This document shows positions 12,375 through 25,000 of a stretch of DNA of 64,000 bases, piece by piece. Under the pieces are notes generated by a model. The model made no database searches. It was not told the DNA's origin and worked only from the letters and a program-made list of their open reading frames with translations. The stretch's first letter is position 1, and the number at the start of each line of letters is the position of its first letter. Source of the DNA: Adiantum capillus-veneris (Eukaryota; Streptophyta; Polypodiopsida; Polypodiales; Pteridaceae); NCBI GenBank assembly GCA_014529385.2, contig CM043942.1, positions 8,562,001-8,626,000 of the forward strand. The letters run 5' to 3'. A program made the position numbers and the translations under genes.

Positions 12375-14508
12375 ATCAACGATGCACGGAGTCAAAAACT
12401 CAGATGACAAAATTATGAGACTGATTGCAAGAAGCCCAACGGAAACATATTTTTCTAATGTTTGGAGACTTATTGCAAAGGAAAATTCCTAAAATACCCC
12501 TTAAATTCCAAACATTCTCACAATACCCCTTGTATTTTTCCAAAATTTCCCAAAAAGACTCCTTAAAAATTTCTAGCTCTTGATAAAAAGATGAGTTATC
12601 CCTCAACCGAAGATGACAAAACTATGGCTTTGGATGGAGTTGTGGACTCTCAAGCTAAAATGGAATATTTTGAGTAGACAATTTATATAAATATGACACT
12701 TAAGGATGGATCTCTACTATCAGAAAGACACAAAATTTGGAGCAATGCATTAAAATTGATAAAGAGTATTTTGAGAACTTTTATATTTTGGCGATATTTT
12801 GGGAAGTTTCGTGTTTTTCTTAACCATTTTGGTCCCAGAATTTTGGAAGAAGAGTTTTTCACTCAGTATGTCATTGAGAGATGAAAGATCGTCCACACAA
12901 CTCTACACAATCTTCAATTTTGAGCTTGATACGGTAGATAATGATTTTACCAAATTTAGCACAATCCTCATATATTTTTGACCTTGGAAACCTTGAGGAA
13001 AGGGGTTGATACTTGTGAGTGGGAATATTTGAAACTGGATAGTTGTGGAAGAACCAATTGAGTATGGCATTGGTACTACACAACACATATATAAAAGAAT
13101 CTGATAGCAGAATAGCAAAGAATCTAGCACCACAATGGTAAGATTGAAAGTACCCCTAAACAAGTAGCCAATGATGCAAAGATGCCTAACTAGAAAACTT
13201 TTGTTGCAATCAAAACCTTCAGTACTACACCTTGATTTATAATCTTATTATAAGGATCCAGTCTGTGAACTCTTTTTCTATGAACTCTTAAATTGTCCCA
13301 TCTTGTTTGTGAGCTCTTCCTATATGAAGATCTGGAAGCCAAATTGTTTTGACCTAGATCTTAAAAACCAACCTTTGAGCTCAATACTTACCAGTTACAT
13401 CACTCAAAGATTAAAAATGTTATTCTTCTATAAGCTTCTAGACTATCTACATTCAAGCCATTGGCCTGTGAGCTATTGTTGTACATGAATATTTAAAAGC
13501 CAAGGCTTCATATACCAGGAGAAAATTTTGGAATACCATTCTTTTAAGTTCAACACTTGTGCTTTATATTTCTTGGGTCTCTTGGGATTGTTTCTACAAT
13601 GTAAAATTTGTTCTTTTTTCTTATAGTGCTTGTTATATAGAGACTTTATGGCCAAATTCTATGGTGCCTAACACAATAAATAATTTTGAGTTACTCTTGA
13701 AGAGCATGTCTTCACTTAATCAAAACAATTTACACACTCCAAAATTTATGATTTACAATTTTTTATAAGATCCTAAGATGGTTCTATTAAAGTGTCTCTC
13801 TAGTTTCCTATAAGAAGGCTATTCTTGCACTTGCCCAAGTTGTGCATTTCAAGTGGTGCAAGCTGTCCTTTTGTAAACAATGTGACAAGGATTATGATGT
13901 CTATATTGCATCAATAATGGGTGTCACACTAGGCAGAGCTTTAAATTAGGTGTGACACTAGGTAGTGCTCTTGTATATAGGTGTGCCTTTTTTATGCCTC
14001 TAATACCTTAGGGAGAATTTGCTATTACAATATTTCATTTTAGAATGCATTGCTTTCAAATTATGCCCTAGAAGGTGTAGCTAAAGTAAGATTTAGTTTT
14101 TTGAGCTAACGCAGCATATGCAAATTATAGTTTCAAATGTATAAATATCCCCAGGCATTCCACTATGTAAAAATCACATTCCTTATTTGCAAGGCTTGTG
14201 TTAGATCTACAATAGATGAAAAAAAACAAAGTTTGATATCACATGTAAGAAGCATCAATAGACTATGTGAATTCTAGGACACTAGTGAAAGATAACTGCA
14301 ATGAAATTATTTCTAATGAGATTTTATTTTCCCAATCACATTATTGTGCACTCTTTTTGGATCTAAATGTATGTTTTTTAATGGTAACGATCAAATTATA
14401 AATCCATAGTCTTTCTCTACGTCTTAAAATAGTCAATGGATTACTATCAATGTGGAGCCTCCCTAGGATAATGGTGTCAAATGTGCTTGATCTCCTAGTT
14501 GAGTGAAT
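12375..14508. other. No gene recognised
   Basis: AT-rich sequence with frames no longer than about 86 codons and no recognisable domain. No repeat relation to the rest of the window was noticed. Confidence 0.55.
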
Positions 14509-16108
14509 GCTCATGTAACCTTTACTGGCCAAGTAACTTGTGTGTAGCAGAAAATAGCATGAACATAGTGAGCATTTCATTAGAATAGATTCCTAATGAG
14601 AATAACAAGAGTGCTTGGGTGGAGACAGCAACAAAGACTATAACACCTAGTTAGATAGCATGAAAAATACTTCAAAAGAGAGCAAAATTAAGCTATTACC
14701 AACAGTTGAGGACCGGATTACATGGAGCCGGTCCCCCCTCCAAAATGCTTTGTTTTATGGTTTCTCCCATCAAGAGAGACATTTCACAATACAATTCTTT
14801 GTGCTCCTTCAACACTAGCTAGTGCAATGAAGATGGAAACTTCATGCACTAAGAAAAACACTTATCAAACACAACATCAAATCCCTCATGGTCTCAGACC
14901 CAAGACCTCACACACCTTTGAAGATGGTGAGAGCTAGTGGGGTATGAGAGTAGATTAAGAGGAAGAAGGAGTATTCTTATGAGAAAGATGTACATCTCCT
15001 CACATAATCACTCATATTAGCATAGCTTAGCTTAGTAATTAGCATGGTAGAGGAGATGAGCATGCATTGAAGCTTTGCTCTTGGTTGGATTTGCGTCACA
15101 AAGCCAAGTGTTGTTGGTGTAGGCCTCCCTTCTCACAAGCTTGGAGTAGGTGGTAAGCTTTTCACTAAATCTTGAGAAGGAGAGAGAGAGTCTTCTTTCT
15201 CCACACATGAGATTGTGTGAGTGTATAAGTGATAATTCCTTTGAAAAATCACCCCCCTCTCTCTCTTGGTCGACCCCTCTTTCTATTCGCTCATGTTGCA
15301 ACCCTAATGGACCTCCCCAAGCCTAGCCAATGGAAATTAAGCAGCATAAGTGATAGCCTTCTGACACGTGTCGCCCTTTCCCCTTTTGTGAGATAATTTT
15401 CTAATTAATTTAATTCAACTAAACTCTCATTGGACCCCTTTGTCTCCTGGCCAATAGGAGGCAGGCAAGCCATTGGGCTGTTGAATGATCATTGGACCCC
15501 TTGGGAGACTGTCCAATAGTCTTCTAGAGAGCTTAATTCTTATTGGTTCTTTATTAAGTGATTTTAAATTTATTAAACTAGATTTACTCTAGCCTAATTC
15601 TCATTGGTCCACCTCCAAGGCCATCCAATAGGATTTGAGTACACCTTGTGGACATCTAGGCTAGGGAGCTGACATGTGTCCCTCTTTCCCCTTGTGTACA
15701 AAGGAATCTTGTGAGTGTGTGTTGTGTTTCTCTCTCATTCCCTACTTCTTTGGCTCATCCCCTCCTATGTAGGACTTGAGAAGACATTTTTGGACACACA
15801 CAAAGCATCCAATTTCCCTAGAGTTTGACCTTTGGGCACAACCTTTGAATTTTGAAACCTTAGCATTTTGGAAGTCTTAATGGGCTGAGCCTTAGGGTCT
15901 TTTAAGCCCATTGTTTCACATTGTTCTTTTGCAGATGGTCCCTTGTTTGGATCCCTATTTTCCCTCCTTTGGATCCCTAATGTGGCCAGTCTGTCAGATT
16001 AACCAATATTCTAGTTTTTTCTCCCCCAATACTTCCCCATATTAAATGATCATTTTAACATGAGAAAATCATTTAGGAGAATTAGATATTAGTTATTATG
16101 ACAGCTCA
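14509..16108 (-). mobile_element. Solo LTR of a Ty3/gypsy family, with perfect target-site duplication
   Basis: On the minus strand the LTR starts TGTCATAATAACTAATATCT (16103) and ends ...GCCAGTAAAGGTTACA (14514), about 1590 bp. It is flanked by the identical 5-bp word GCTCA at 14509-14513 and 16104-16108. It aligns along its length with the 3' LTR of the plus-strand gypsy element at 55281-56912: the start 'ctaatatctaa...aatgattttctcat', 'ccggtcctca', and the end region 'aaatgctcact'. No PBS, coding sequence or polypurine tract is present. Intra-element LTR recombination is the standard explanation. It holds only short frames. Confidence 0.9.
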
Positions 16109-16744
16109 TATGTGAGTTTGGATAATGGATACAAATAAAAGTAGTTAACGATGAAGGGCTCCCCCTTTTTGTAAGGGTTGTGTGCTCTCCTCAATGTGTT
16201 TACCACTTTGTAGGTAGCTTGAAGTAATTGAGTAGTTTTAGTAAGGGTATGTAGCATCAAGGCAAGTTTTCCTACCATCTATCCGTCATATGTGTTATTT
16301 AGATGAGTGACATCTCACATTTGTGCATCTTGTTAGAGAGGAGACAAAATAAATAAAGAGTGTAGATGGAGATGAAGATAGAAACAATAAAAATATTTCC
16401 ATACACTTCTCTCTTGTTAACAATGCTTGCTCTCTCCTCTCAATTTCTAAGTGCCTCCCTTCGAAGTCAATAATTCCCTTTACATACTAGTTCCTAGCAA
16501 TGTAACTTTGTTTGATAGGCTCACAACCTAGTGCATAGCAAGGAGAACTTAAAGTGAACTTCTATAGTATAGAAAAAAAGCTCGGTTATGATTGACACAA
16601 TAGAGGTACCATTTAGAGTCCCTTTACATAGTATCTCCTAGCAATGTATTTTGTTTAATACACTCATATTGTATAAATTATGACTTTGGTTGTTTGTGAA
16701 TGAAACAATAGAGGGATAAATTATGGCTTTGGTTGTTTGTGAAT
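16109..16744. other. No gene recognised; short tandem duplications
   Basis: The word 'ccctttacata...tcctagcaatgta' occurs at about 16480 and 16620. A direct repeat of about 50 bp ('ataaattatg(a/g)ctttggttgtttgtgaat') sits at 16675-16745, where the copia coding sequence breaks off. Nothing else is recognised. Confidence 0.5.
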
Positions 16745-18660
16745 AAAGTCCATGTGTCATTTTCTATAAGTGCATCATATTTTGATTGCATGGCAACCAT
16801 CCAATTTTTTGAATTATGTGCTTCATCAAAAGACAGAGGTTCCTCAACATCATGTAAGCTAGACACGGACAAAGCATAACAATCCGATGCATAAGATGCA
16901 TGGCGAGAGACTGAATGAGTATGACTAGACAAAGGTACATCCAATTTATTGTCATGCAATGTATGCACCAACCATTTTGGCATACCTCTAGCTTGCTCAT
17001 TTTCAGCCCTTTCCTCATGAAGTATACCATGTACATCTACATCAGTAATAGGCTGATCTGTAACATTTTCAGAAACCCCCATAGGCTATACATTTACCTC
17101 ATTGGAATTTACATTAAAACTTCCACCACTGAAAAGAGGCAACAAAGCATCATAAATGTCATGTGAGCTGACATTATTGTCTCTAGTACATGACAACAAG
17201 GACTGAACAGAATCTTCCACGAACACAACATCTTATGAGACCAAGATATGCTTTGTTTGCGGATGATACAACCTGTAACCTTTGCTTTCAGCACTATAAC
17301 CAACAAAAATACATTTGACAGCCTTATCATCCCATTTTTTGCGTTGTGTTTGTGGCACTAAAGCATATGCCAAACAGCCAAAAACACGCATGTGCTCAAT
17401 AGAAGGCTTTCTATCATGCCATGATTCATATGAAGTCATAGACTGCAAATCTTTTGTAGGACACCGGTTTAGTACATAAGTGGCACACATGATTGCCTCA
17501 AGCCAAAACAAATGCGGCAAAGCTTGACTTTTGACCATACATCGTGTTGTTTCCATAAGTGACCTGTTTTTCCTCTTAGTAACACCATTTTGTTGAGGTG
17601 TATAAGGCATTGTATATTGGTGTTTTATCCCACGACTAGCCAGAAATGCATTAAATTCATGAGACATATACTCTCCCCCTCGATCGGAACGGAGGGTGCC
17701 CATAGTACATTTCGAGACATTTACAACCATAGCCAAAAATTGTTTGAAGCACATGAAAACTTCAGACTTCGCTTTAAGTGGATACACCCATGCATGCATA
17801 CTCACGAAGTAAAGATAATTGCCCAAGGACGGAGTTTGCATGGACCCACAAACATCACTATGCACACGCTGCAACCTGCATGTGGCCCTAACTGAACCAT
17901 TTTTTGGAAACTTTGAGCACTGCATCTTACCCAAAATGCAGCCTTCACAAACATGTTTTACAGGTGCTTCAAGAGGCAGCAAAGAAGCAACCATATTAGA
18001 CTTTTGCAAACACAGCAAACTAGCAAAATTCAGATGACCAAAATGTACTTCGCTTTAAGTGGATACACCCATGCATGCATACTCACGAAGTAAAGATAAT
18101 TGCCCAAGGACGGAGTTTGCATGGACCCACAAACATCACTATGCACACGCTGCAACCTGCATGTGGCCCTAACTGAACCATTTTTTGGAAACTTTGAGCA
18201 CTGCATCTTACCCAAAATGCAGCCTTCACAAACATGTTTTACAGGTGCTTCAAGAGGCAGCAAAGAAGCAACCATATTAGACTTTTGCAAACACAGCAAA
18301 CTAGCAAAATTCAGATGACCAAAATGTGTATTCCAAAGTTTTTGCATCTGAAATAGCCTTTGAATCCACAACTGCATTTGCAAAATTCTTCCCACTTGTC
18401 ATACAAAATGGGCTTATACAGCTCAGGACATAATATGCCAGATGCAACAATTCATCACCAAAACTGAGATCGTGTACTGTATATCTGTCATCCACAAATT
18501 TGACTACAAGACCAAGTCTAGCAAGTGTAGATACAAACAAAAGATTCTTCTTGATCTTAAGTACATAAAATGCATCAACAAGTGTGAAAGAAGTGCCATT
18601 GCAGTAGTAAGAACAATCTTTCCAACTCCCTGAACCGGATAAGAGGCATTGTTGGCACAA
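16745..18660 (-). pseudogene. Copia pol remnant: GAG-pre-integrase, integrase, start of RT
   Basis: The GAG-pre-integrase zinc region reads VCEGCILGKMQCSKF (about 17955). The integrase core shows HSDVCGSM, TLRSDRGGEYMSHEF and PYTPQQNGVTKRKNRSL, i.e. the D-D-E positions with the last motif changed to TKRKN (TERKN or AERKN is usual). Then come CIFVGYSAESKGYRLY and, after a frameshift, the linker (MGVSENVTDQPITD) and the RT start (NWMVAMQSKYDALIENDTW). Upstream, 18660-18301 reads the segment linking protease to GAG-pre-integrase. A 281-bp duplication shifts the frame inside the GAG-pre-integrase/integrase part. Confidence 0.85.
17766..18327. repeat. 281-bp perfect-looking tandem duplication inside copia pol
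   Basis: Positions 17766-18046 and 18047-18327 read as identical by eye, both starting 'acttcgctttaagtggatac' and ending 'cagatgaccaaaatgt'. The unit covers the CEGCILGKM zinc region to the start of the integrase core. 281 is not a multiple of 3, so the duplication shifts the frame. Confidence 0.93.
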
Positions 18661-18706
18661 GTCACTAAATTCCCATGAGGGACAGACTCGAGAGAGGTGA
18701 ACAATT

Positions 18707-19375
18707 CACGATGTGAGGTAATGTGCTTTGTAGCACCACTGTCGAAATACCACACATGTGAATCTGCAGCAACTGACAAGCATGCATCATGGACAACAGG
18801 ATTGTAAGTGCACTCTGCACTAAAAGCCCATTCTGCATGAGCATCACAGTCTCCTTTTACAAAAGACTCAACAATGGCTGCATTTGTAGTGGAACCAGCA
18901 TTTGCAATGGAACCACCCTCTTTCTTCTTAACCTCTTTGGCCTTCAACTTAGGACACGACTTGATCAAGTGATCATTAGCTTTACAATAATGGCAACGCA
19001 TCTTCTTTTTGCCCTTCTCACCAGAATTGTCGGACAAATCACGATGTGAGGTAATGTGCTTTGTAGCACCATTGTCAAAATACCACACATGTGAATCTGC
19101 AACAACTGACATGTATGCATCATGGACAACAAGATTATAGGTACACTCTGCACTAAAAGCCCATTCTGCATCAACATCAGCATCACAGTCTCCTTTCAAA
19201 GAAGACTCAACAATAGCTGCATTTGTAATGGAACCAGCATTTGCATTGGAACCACCCTCTTTCTTCTTAGCCTCTTTGGTCTTCAACTTAGGACACTACT
19301 TGATCAAGTGATCATTAGCTTTACAATAATGAAAACGCATCTTCTTTTTGCCTTTATCACCAAAAATTTTGGACA
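18707..19375 (-). pseudogene. Copia zinc knuckle plus protease active site, tandemly duplicated in frame
   Basis: Two copies of a 333-bp unit (18707-19039 and 19040 to about 19372) lie in one open frame of 260 codons (19286-18504). Reading the minus strand, the order is zinc knuckle (degraded: MRFHYCKANDHLIK), protease YFDNGATKHITSHR, zinc knuckle MRCHYCKANDHLIKSCPKL, protease YFDSGATKHITSHR. DSGATKHI is the aspartic-protease active-site motif of copia elements; the extra copy has Asn for Ser. A period of 111 codons preserves the frame. Confidence 0.9.
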
Positions 19376-20179
19376 ATTCTCTGCCAGCAAAAGCATTAGG
19401 TATAGGTGATTTTCCACACAGAAGAACAATAAGAAGTGGCTGCATTGGTGTTACCACCTTTTCTTTGAACAGCAATAAAGGCTTGTTCAACTGCACACTG
19501 TCTAGTCCCGTTTTCTTTTGGAAAGTGACCCTTGCAACAGCGATGTGTATAATGCATCAAACTTGACAAATTCAAGATTTCCTTGGGTCATAAGTCTCCA
19601 AGTACTAGCAAAAGTCTGGTAAGAATCTGGCAAGGCATCAAGGATAGTCTGCACAAGGGAACTGTGAGAAATGACTTCACCTACACAAATAAGTTGCTCA
19701 TTGGTATCCTTGACACCAGCAAGGAAAGTGTCCATATCATCTTCCTCATGCATAATCTTTGACTCCAACTCTTTACGCAACAATGCAGTTTTTGCGTCAT
19801 TGCGACTTGCATAAAGACCAATCAGAATATCCCAAGCCTATTTTGCAGATTTCACTGAATGAATGTGAGGAGTAATAGTGCGTTTCACATACAATGCAAT
19901 CAATGCATGAGCATGCGTACCTTTTACATCCCAACAAGCTTGTTCTATAGTAGGCAAATTAACTCTTACAACAGTAATCCTTGTAGCAAGACCTGCAACA
20001 TCCTCAACATCCCTTGTATCCTCAGAACCAAGACGTACATCAATGCCCTGCATAATGTTCCAAATGCCCTTCGACACAAGAACATGTTGCATCATATAAG
20101 CACACATAGGGTAATTGTCCCCATCCAATATGTCCTCAGCTACAAACATCTTGAACACATCTGTGTTGTTGTCGGCCAT
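19376..20179 (-). pseudogene. Copia gag
   Basis: It starts at ATG 20179 (MADNNTDVFKMFVAEDILDG). It follows the UBN2/Retrotran_gag type: NYPMCAYMMQHVLVSKGIWN, then after a stop AWDILIGLYASRN and LESKIMHEEDDMDTFLAGVKD, then DALPDSYQTFASTWRLMTQG. Several stops and frameshifts separate the pieces (a stop near 19838; a break near 19500). Gag is the capsid precursor that packages element RNA. The ATG context and first residues match the copies at 44570 and 48523, which fixes the start. Confidence 0.85.
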
Positions 20180-20249
20180 GGTAAATGTTGCACCTGATGT
20201 GAAAACTGTCCGAAAAGAGGAGAAACGAAGTGGGAATAACATGTGCTAT

Positions 20250-20544
20250 TGTTAACCCTCACGGCACACGGACACCCTATGATCTATAAACGTTGTATTA
20301 TTTAGAGTCAGGTACCGGGCTTGTCGGACCAATAGGAAAAGGGTAGGAGTGATCGCCGATGAGAGGCGCACTCTAACACGAACATGCTAGGGTTAGTTGG
20401 CTAAGCATGGGCGCCCAAGTGTGAATGGGGTGAGCTCCTATAAAAGCCAACTAAACCTAATTTTTACTCATTCTCTCATTTGTGCAATAGAAGAGTGCTC
20501 TTGCTCCATCTCCATCTCCATCTTCTTCTTCTTCTTCACCTCCT

Positions 20545-20576
<32 letters not shown>

Positions 20577-20827
20577 GGAGAGTGTGTGTGCGATCGAGCA
20601 TTACGAAGGCACGACGGCGGCGAAGCGGTTGAGCGCGGCACGACTGCAGCTTCTTCTTCATCGCGGCGAGGAATCCACCACGAAGGCAAGCGTAGAGCGG
20701 GGAGTGACACACCCTTTGCTCTCTTGAGCTTGCTAGTTTAAGCTTGTTGTGTGCTTGGAGCCGTTTGTGGCTCGCACACGGTGTATCGGCAAGTCCCTTG
20801 CTTCAACAATGCGGCAAGGAGCGCACA
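20250..20827 (+). repeat. 5' LTR of the 9.2-kb element
   Basis: It starts TGTTAACCCTCACGGCACAC and ends GGCAAGGAGCGCACA. It contains 'ctataaaagcc' (about 20440), a plausible TATA box, and a (GT)n(GA)n tract at 20545-20585 downstream of it. Short frames in it are not genes. Confidence 0.95.
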
Positions 20828-20831
20828 TTTT

Positions 20832-20849
20832 TGGCGCCGTTGCCGGGGA
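20832..20849 (+). promoter_or_regulatory. Primer-binding site, tRNA-Asp type
   Basis: TGGCGCCGTTGCCGGGGA lies four bases after the LTR end. It is identical to the minus-strand PBS at 274-291. Confidence 0.85.
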
Positions 20850-20989
20850 TATGCCCTACACTAAGCTCGGTTAGCACTTTACGTTTTCTTGTGGTGCAAT
20901 CTCTATCATAGGAAAGGCAGGGAATGAGGGTGTGTAGTTGTGTGGAGATTTATGTTTTTTGCGTTTTCTACGTTTTTTGGTTTGCACTG

Positions 20990-21530
20990 CACAGTTAGCA
21001 TTTCTTGCGTTTTTGCATTTTCTGCATTTTCTGTCAAGTTTCAATTTCTGCAATTTTCTGCGTTTTCTGTGTTAAATTTTCTGTCAAGTTCCAATTTCTG
21101 CAATTTTCTGCATTTTCTGTGTTTTTTCAATTTTCTGCATTTCTTGCGTTTTTTCAATTTCTGCAATTTCTGTGCGTTTTCAATTTTCTGCATTTCTTGC
21201 ATTTCAATTTCTTCAATTTTCTGCGTTTTCTGTGTTAAATTTTCTGTCAAGTTCCAATTTCTGCAATTTTCTGCATTTCTTGCGTTTTTTCAATTTCTGC
21301 AATTTCTGTGCGTTTTCAATTTTCTGCATTTCTTGCATTTCAATTTCTGCAATTTTCTGCGTTTTCTGTGTTAAATTTTCTGTCAAGTTCCAATTTCTGC
21401 AATTTTCTGCATTTTCTGCGCTTTTTCAATTTTCTGCATTTTCTGCGCTTTTTCAATTTTCTGCATTTCTTGAGTTATTTTCAATTTCTGCAATTTCTGC
21501 ATTTTCAATTTCTGTATTTTTTGCAAAAAA
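20990..21530. repeat. Degenerate minisatellite built on 'ttctgca/caatt' words in the element leader
   Basis: About 540 bp consist almost wholly of the words ttttctgc, atttcttgcg and caatttctg. A higher-order unit starting 'cgttttctgtgttaaatttt' recurs at 21061, 21224 and 21360. The strand is strongly pyrimidine-rich. Phe/Leu/Ser-rich frames across it (FCNFLHF-like) arise from the repeat and are not called as genes. Confidence 0.9.
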
Positions 21531-22083
21531 AAAAATCGAAAAAAAAAATTTTGAAAAAAAAAAGAAGGAAAAAAAATAAACGCGAGTGAGCGGGCGGTTA
21601 AATTTTTCGAAAATAAAAAACGGGACTCTTAAAACGGACGGGTTGGTTTGTATAAAAGATAGATCGGGATCATTTCCCCAAGCCCAAGCCCAAGCCCAGG
21701 CCTCAGTCCTCAGTCTTATAATATATACCAGACTCACTCTTATATATATACCCTACTCCCTCAAGAGAGAATGAGAGCATGTGGGACAAGTCCTCCACTC
21801 TCCTCCTTTCTCTTCCCACTTGCACCCTTGGACTTTCTAGTTTGGGCCTAGTTCCCTACTGGAAATTGACAGTTTTAGGGATTCCGAGGGCATAGAGTGA
21901 CCAAACGGAGGGCTGTAAAGCACGGCACGACCCTCTGACCGATACGCTCGTTTCGAGCTATCACACGGCCCTTCCACGACACGCTCTAAAAAATCTAGCA
22001 AAAAAACAAACAAAAAACACGTTAAAAACTAGTCACAAGGCCTCCTAGAGCAGCTTTTTGACACCTTAGGGTATCAAAAGCAC

Positions 22084-25000
22084 ATGCACTTACGCTCTGG
22101 GCGGGTGTTAGAGCACGATCACATTGAGGGTGCCTCTCTTCATACGGACACCCATTACCCATCCACGATAAGCTCTAGACCCTCAGCGGGGACACAAGGT
22201 AGCACCACCCAAGACCCTAAAATAGCCGCTAGTGATTCCTCCTCCGACTCAGAAATCATGGAAGCATACCCTACCCAAAACACTGAGAGAGAAGGCCATG
22301 CACCTCCCGAAGCTCCACAGCCTAGTACTAGTATGTTTAGCCGTTTCATGGAAACATTAGGTAGAGCTACTCGCTCGGAACCTGATGCAAATGAAGCACA
22401 CGAAGGGGGTGGGGAAGTGAACTCTCCTTTCACATCGCACGTGGACCCCACACCCCCAAAGAGTGTCCATGTGGATATCCTGCCAACTTCTTACCAAGAA
22501 GGCCCTGTTGAGCTGCCTCCTTCAGAAGTTCCCTCTAGAGTACCATTGGTGACAAGTAAAACCACGGGGAGCAACATTGCTTCTACCTCACAAGAAACCG
22601 TTAACACGTCGACTCTAGAAGGATTGTTCATTAATGATCATTGGACATACGACCTCCACACTAAGGTGTTGACGGATCTACACTCTGGCCACGCCTACCA
22701 TGTAGGATGGATAGAGATTGTGCAATCCACCTCTAGTGCCACGAGCATCGAAGATCAACAGAAAATGATCTGTAATGTTATCCATGGCATTATTCAATCA
22801 GAAAGGCAAAACCGAGGGGTAAATATACTCTCAACTGGCCCCATGAGATTTCTGGATACGAGCAAGGCTCAACAGCCTACTCTATCACAAATGGAGACTC
22901 CTCTAATGAGCCCCATGGACCCATCTTACGTCATTTCACCTGGGGTCTCTATGCAATCTGAGCCTCCGAGCGAAAACTTTAGCTTCCCTAACTTGGCTCA
23001 ACCCTCTATTAAGGAAAACCCAGTGCTCACTCCAGGGATAAGCCTAACAGAGAATGTACCGATGACATCTACGGTTAGCGCAGTGCCACTACCTAGTGTC
23101 GTAGTACCTAATATGGGGCCTCGACCGTATGTGCCTCTAGCCCCTTATGCACACATGGCCCCCACACCTCCAATTGTACCACTTGCTTATGCTCCTCGAG
23201 TGCCACTCCCTAGCTCTTATCCGAGTGGACCTATGCCCGGTTATATTCCATATCCTGCATCATCCACACATATGCCAAGACCGGTACCTGTCCCTCTCCC
23301 ACATATGATTCCAAGAGTACCTCCACCGGCCCTACCTCCTCACATAGGTGACTTGGCAGCGTTTGCTCAAACCATAGGTCGATCTATCGCGGAAAATATG
23401 CGTCATGCATCTGATAGAGAGCCTAGAAGTTAGGTAGTACAAATTGCCAAACTCACGCAAAAATTCAATGGGGATGAAGATGCTAGGAAACACATTGAAG
23501 TGTTTGAACAAGTATGTGATTCCTTAGGGGAACGCAACTAACTACATAAGTGCAATGCCTTAAGCTTGACATTAAGTGAGAAGGCTGGAGATTGGTATAG
23601 GACCCTAAGGGTGGACGAGAAAACAATCTACCCTACCCTTCGAAGGTTGTTTCTAAAGGAGTACATACGAGAAGGTGTGCTTTGGGGTGTAGCATCTCAG
23701 CTACAGAAGGCCGAACGTAAGGAAGGAGAGTCAGTAAGGGACTTCATTAGTCGTCTAAAGCACTTAAACTCTCACTGCCCTGTAAATGAGCGCTTCAACA
23801 ATAACCAACTGCTTGATCGATTCATTCGAGGGTTGAGGAATGAAGGAATCTATAATGGACTAGTGATTAGAGGTATCACAACCTGGGAAGATGTCACTGC
23901 CAATGCAATCCAATTAGAGGACAACTTGATGATAGCAGGCATGAGGGTGTCTACTGACACGAGATCCACTAGCTCACAAGCCATTGAGTATGAACCCATG
24001 ACTGCAAAGCCCATTGCCAATGAGCCAAAGGTATTTGAGACATTCTTGACAGACCTCACCAAGGCAATCCAAGAGTCTCTTAAGGATAATCGACCCCCTC
24101 AAAATAGTCACATGTATCCAAGAAGGGAGCAACAATGGTGTTCCATTTGCTTAGGTCCACATAGCACTAGTGAGTGCCCTACGTTTAGAGTAAAATTTAA
24201 TGGAACTTGCAACGCATGTGGTAGGTATGGTCACCAAGATAAGGATTGTTTAATGATCAAACGTATGATGGCAAATAGACCACCTGTAGCCTGGACGGAT
24301 ACACCTCGAGCTCCTGTATTGATGCCTGCTCCACCTGTTCAGCAACTACCGCAACACATGGTCCCTAGATCTCAAAATGTTGTACAAGCTACACCGCTAC
24401 CACCTCCTGTGCTAGGACCGTAGCCCCCGCATCCAAGAGTCGCCCCTATGAACCAAGTGGGTTGCGAGCCATCAAATGCTTATCCAGATGGCTGTGAGGA
24501 GGAAATAGACACTAGTATTGCCTACGGACTTGATACATTGGAAGAGTGTCCTATATACTACATGGAAGATTGTTGGGGGCAAGTCAAGCTGGTTTATCAA
24601 GCTGCTGCTCTCGCATCCAGAAGTCAAAATATCAACACCCAGGCTAGGAGGCCACCTCTTCAATGCTACGAGTGTGGTGGACCACATCGAGCAGCGGAGT
24701 GCCCTATTAGGCTGCAAAAGAATGCTGCACAGATGCAAATGAATCAAGGGAGCACGTCTGCAATGCCAATACTCACATGTAATCGTTGTGGCATAGATCA
24801 CTTGATTGCCCAATGCCCCTATAACCCAAATGCGCCTAAAATCACACCCCTGAATTTGGTCGAAATTGCTAGTGTGACATCGCCAATACCACCCGTCGCA
24901 CCCGCTTATGCGATTACACGGTCCATGCTTCAAGGGCCAGGCCATATCCTCGAAGAGAGAGATACCGCGTCAGTTATCCAAGCAAGGAAAAAGAAGACAC

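Noticed and set aside
20940-21589. Phe/Ala/Ser-rich proteins of 77-144 codons (FLQFSAF repeats)
   Set aside because: Translations of the leader minisatellite in the 9.2-kb element; several frames are open only because the repeat lacks stop words.
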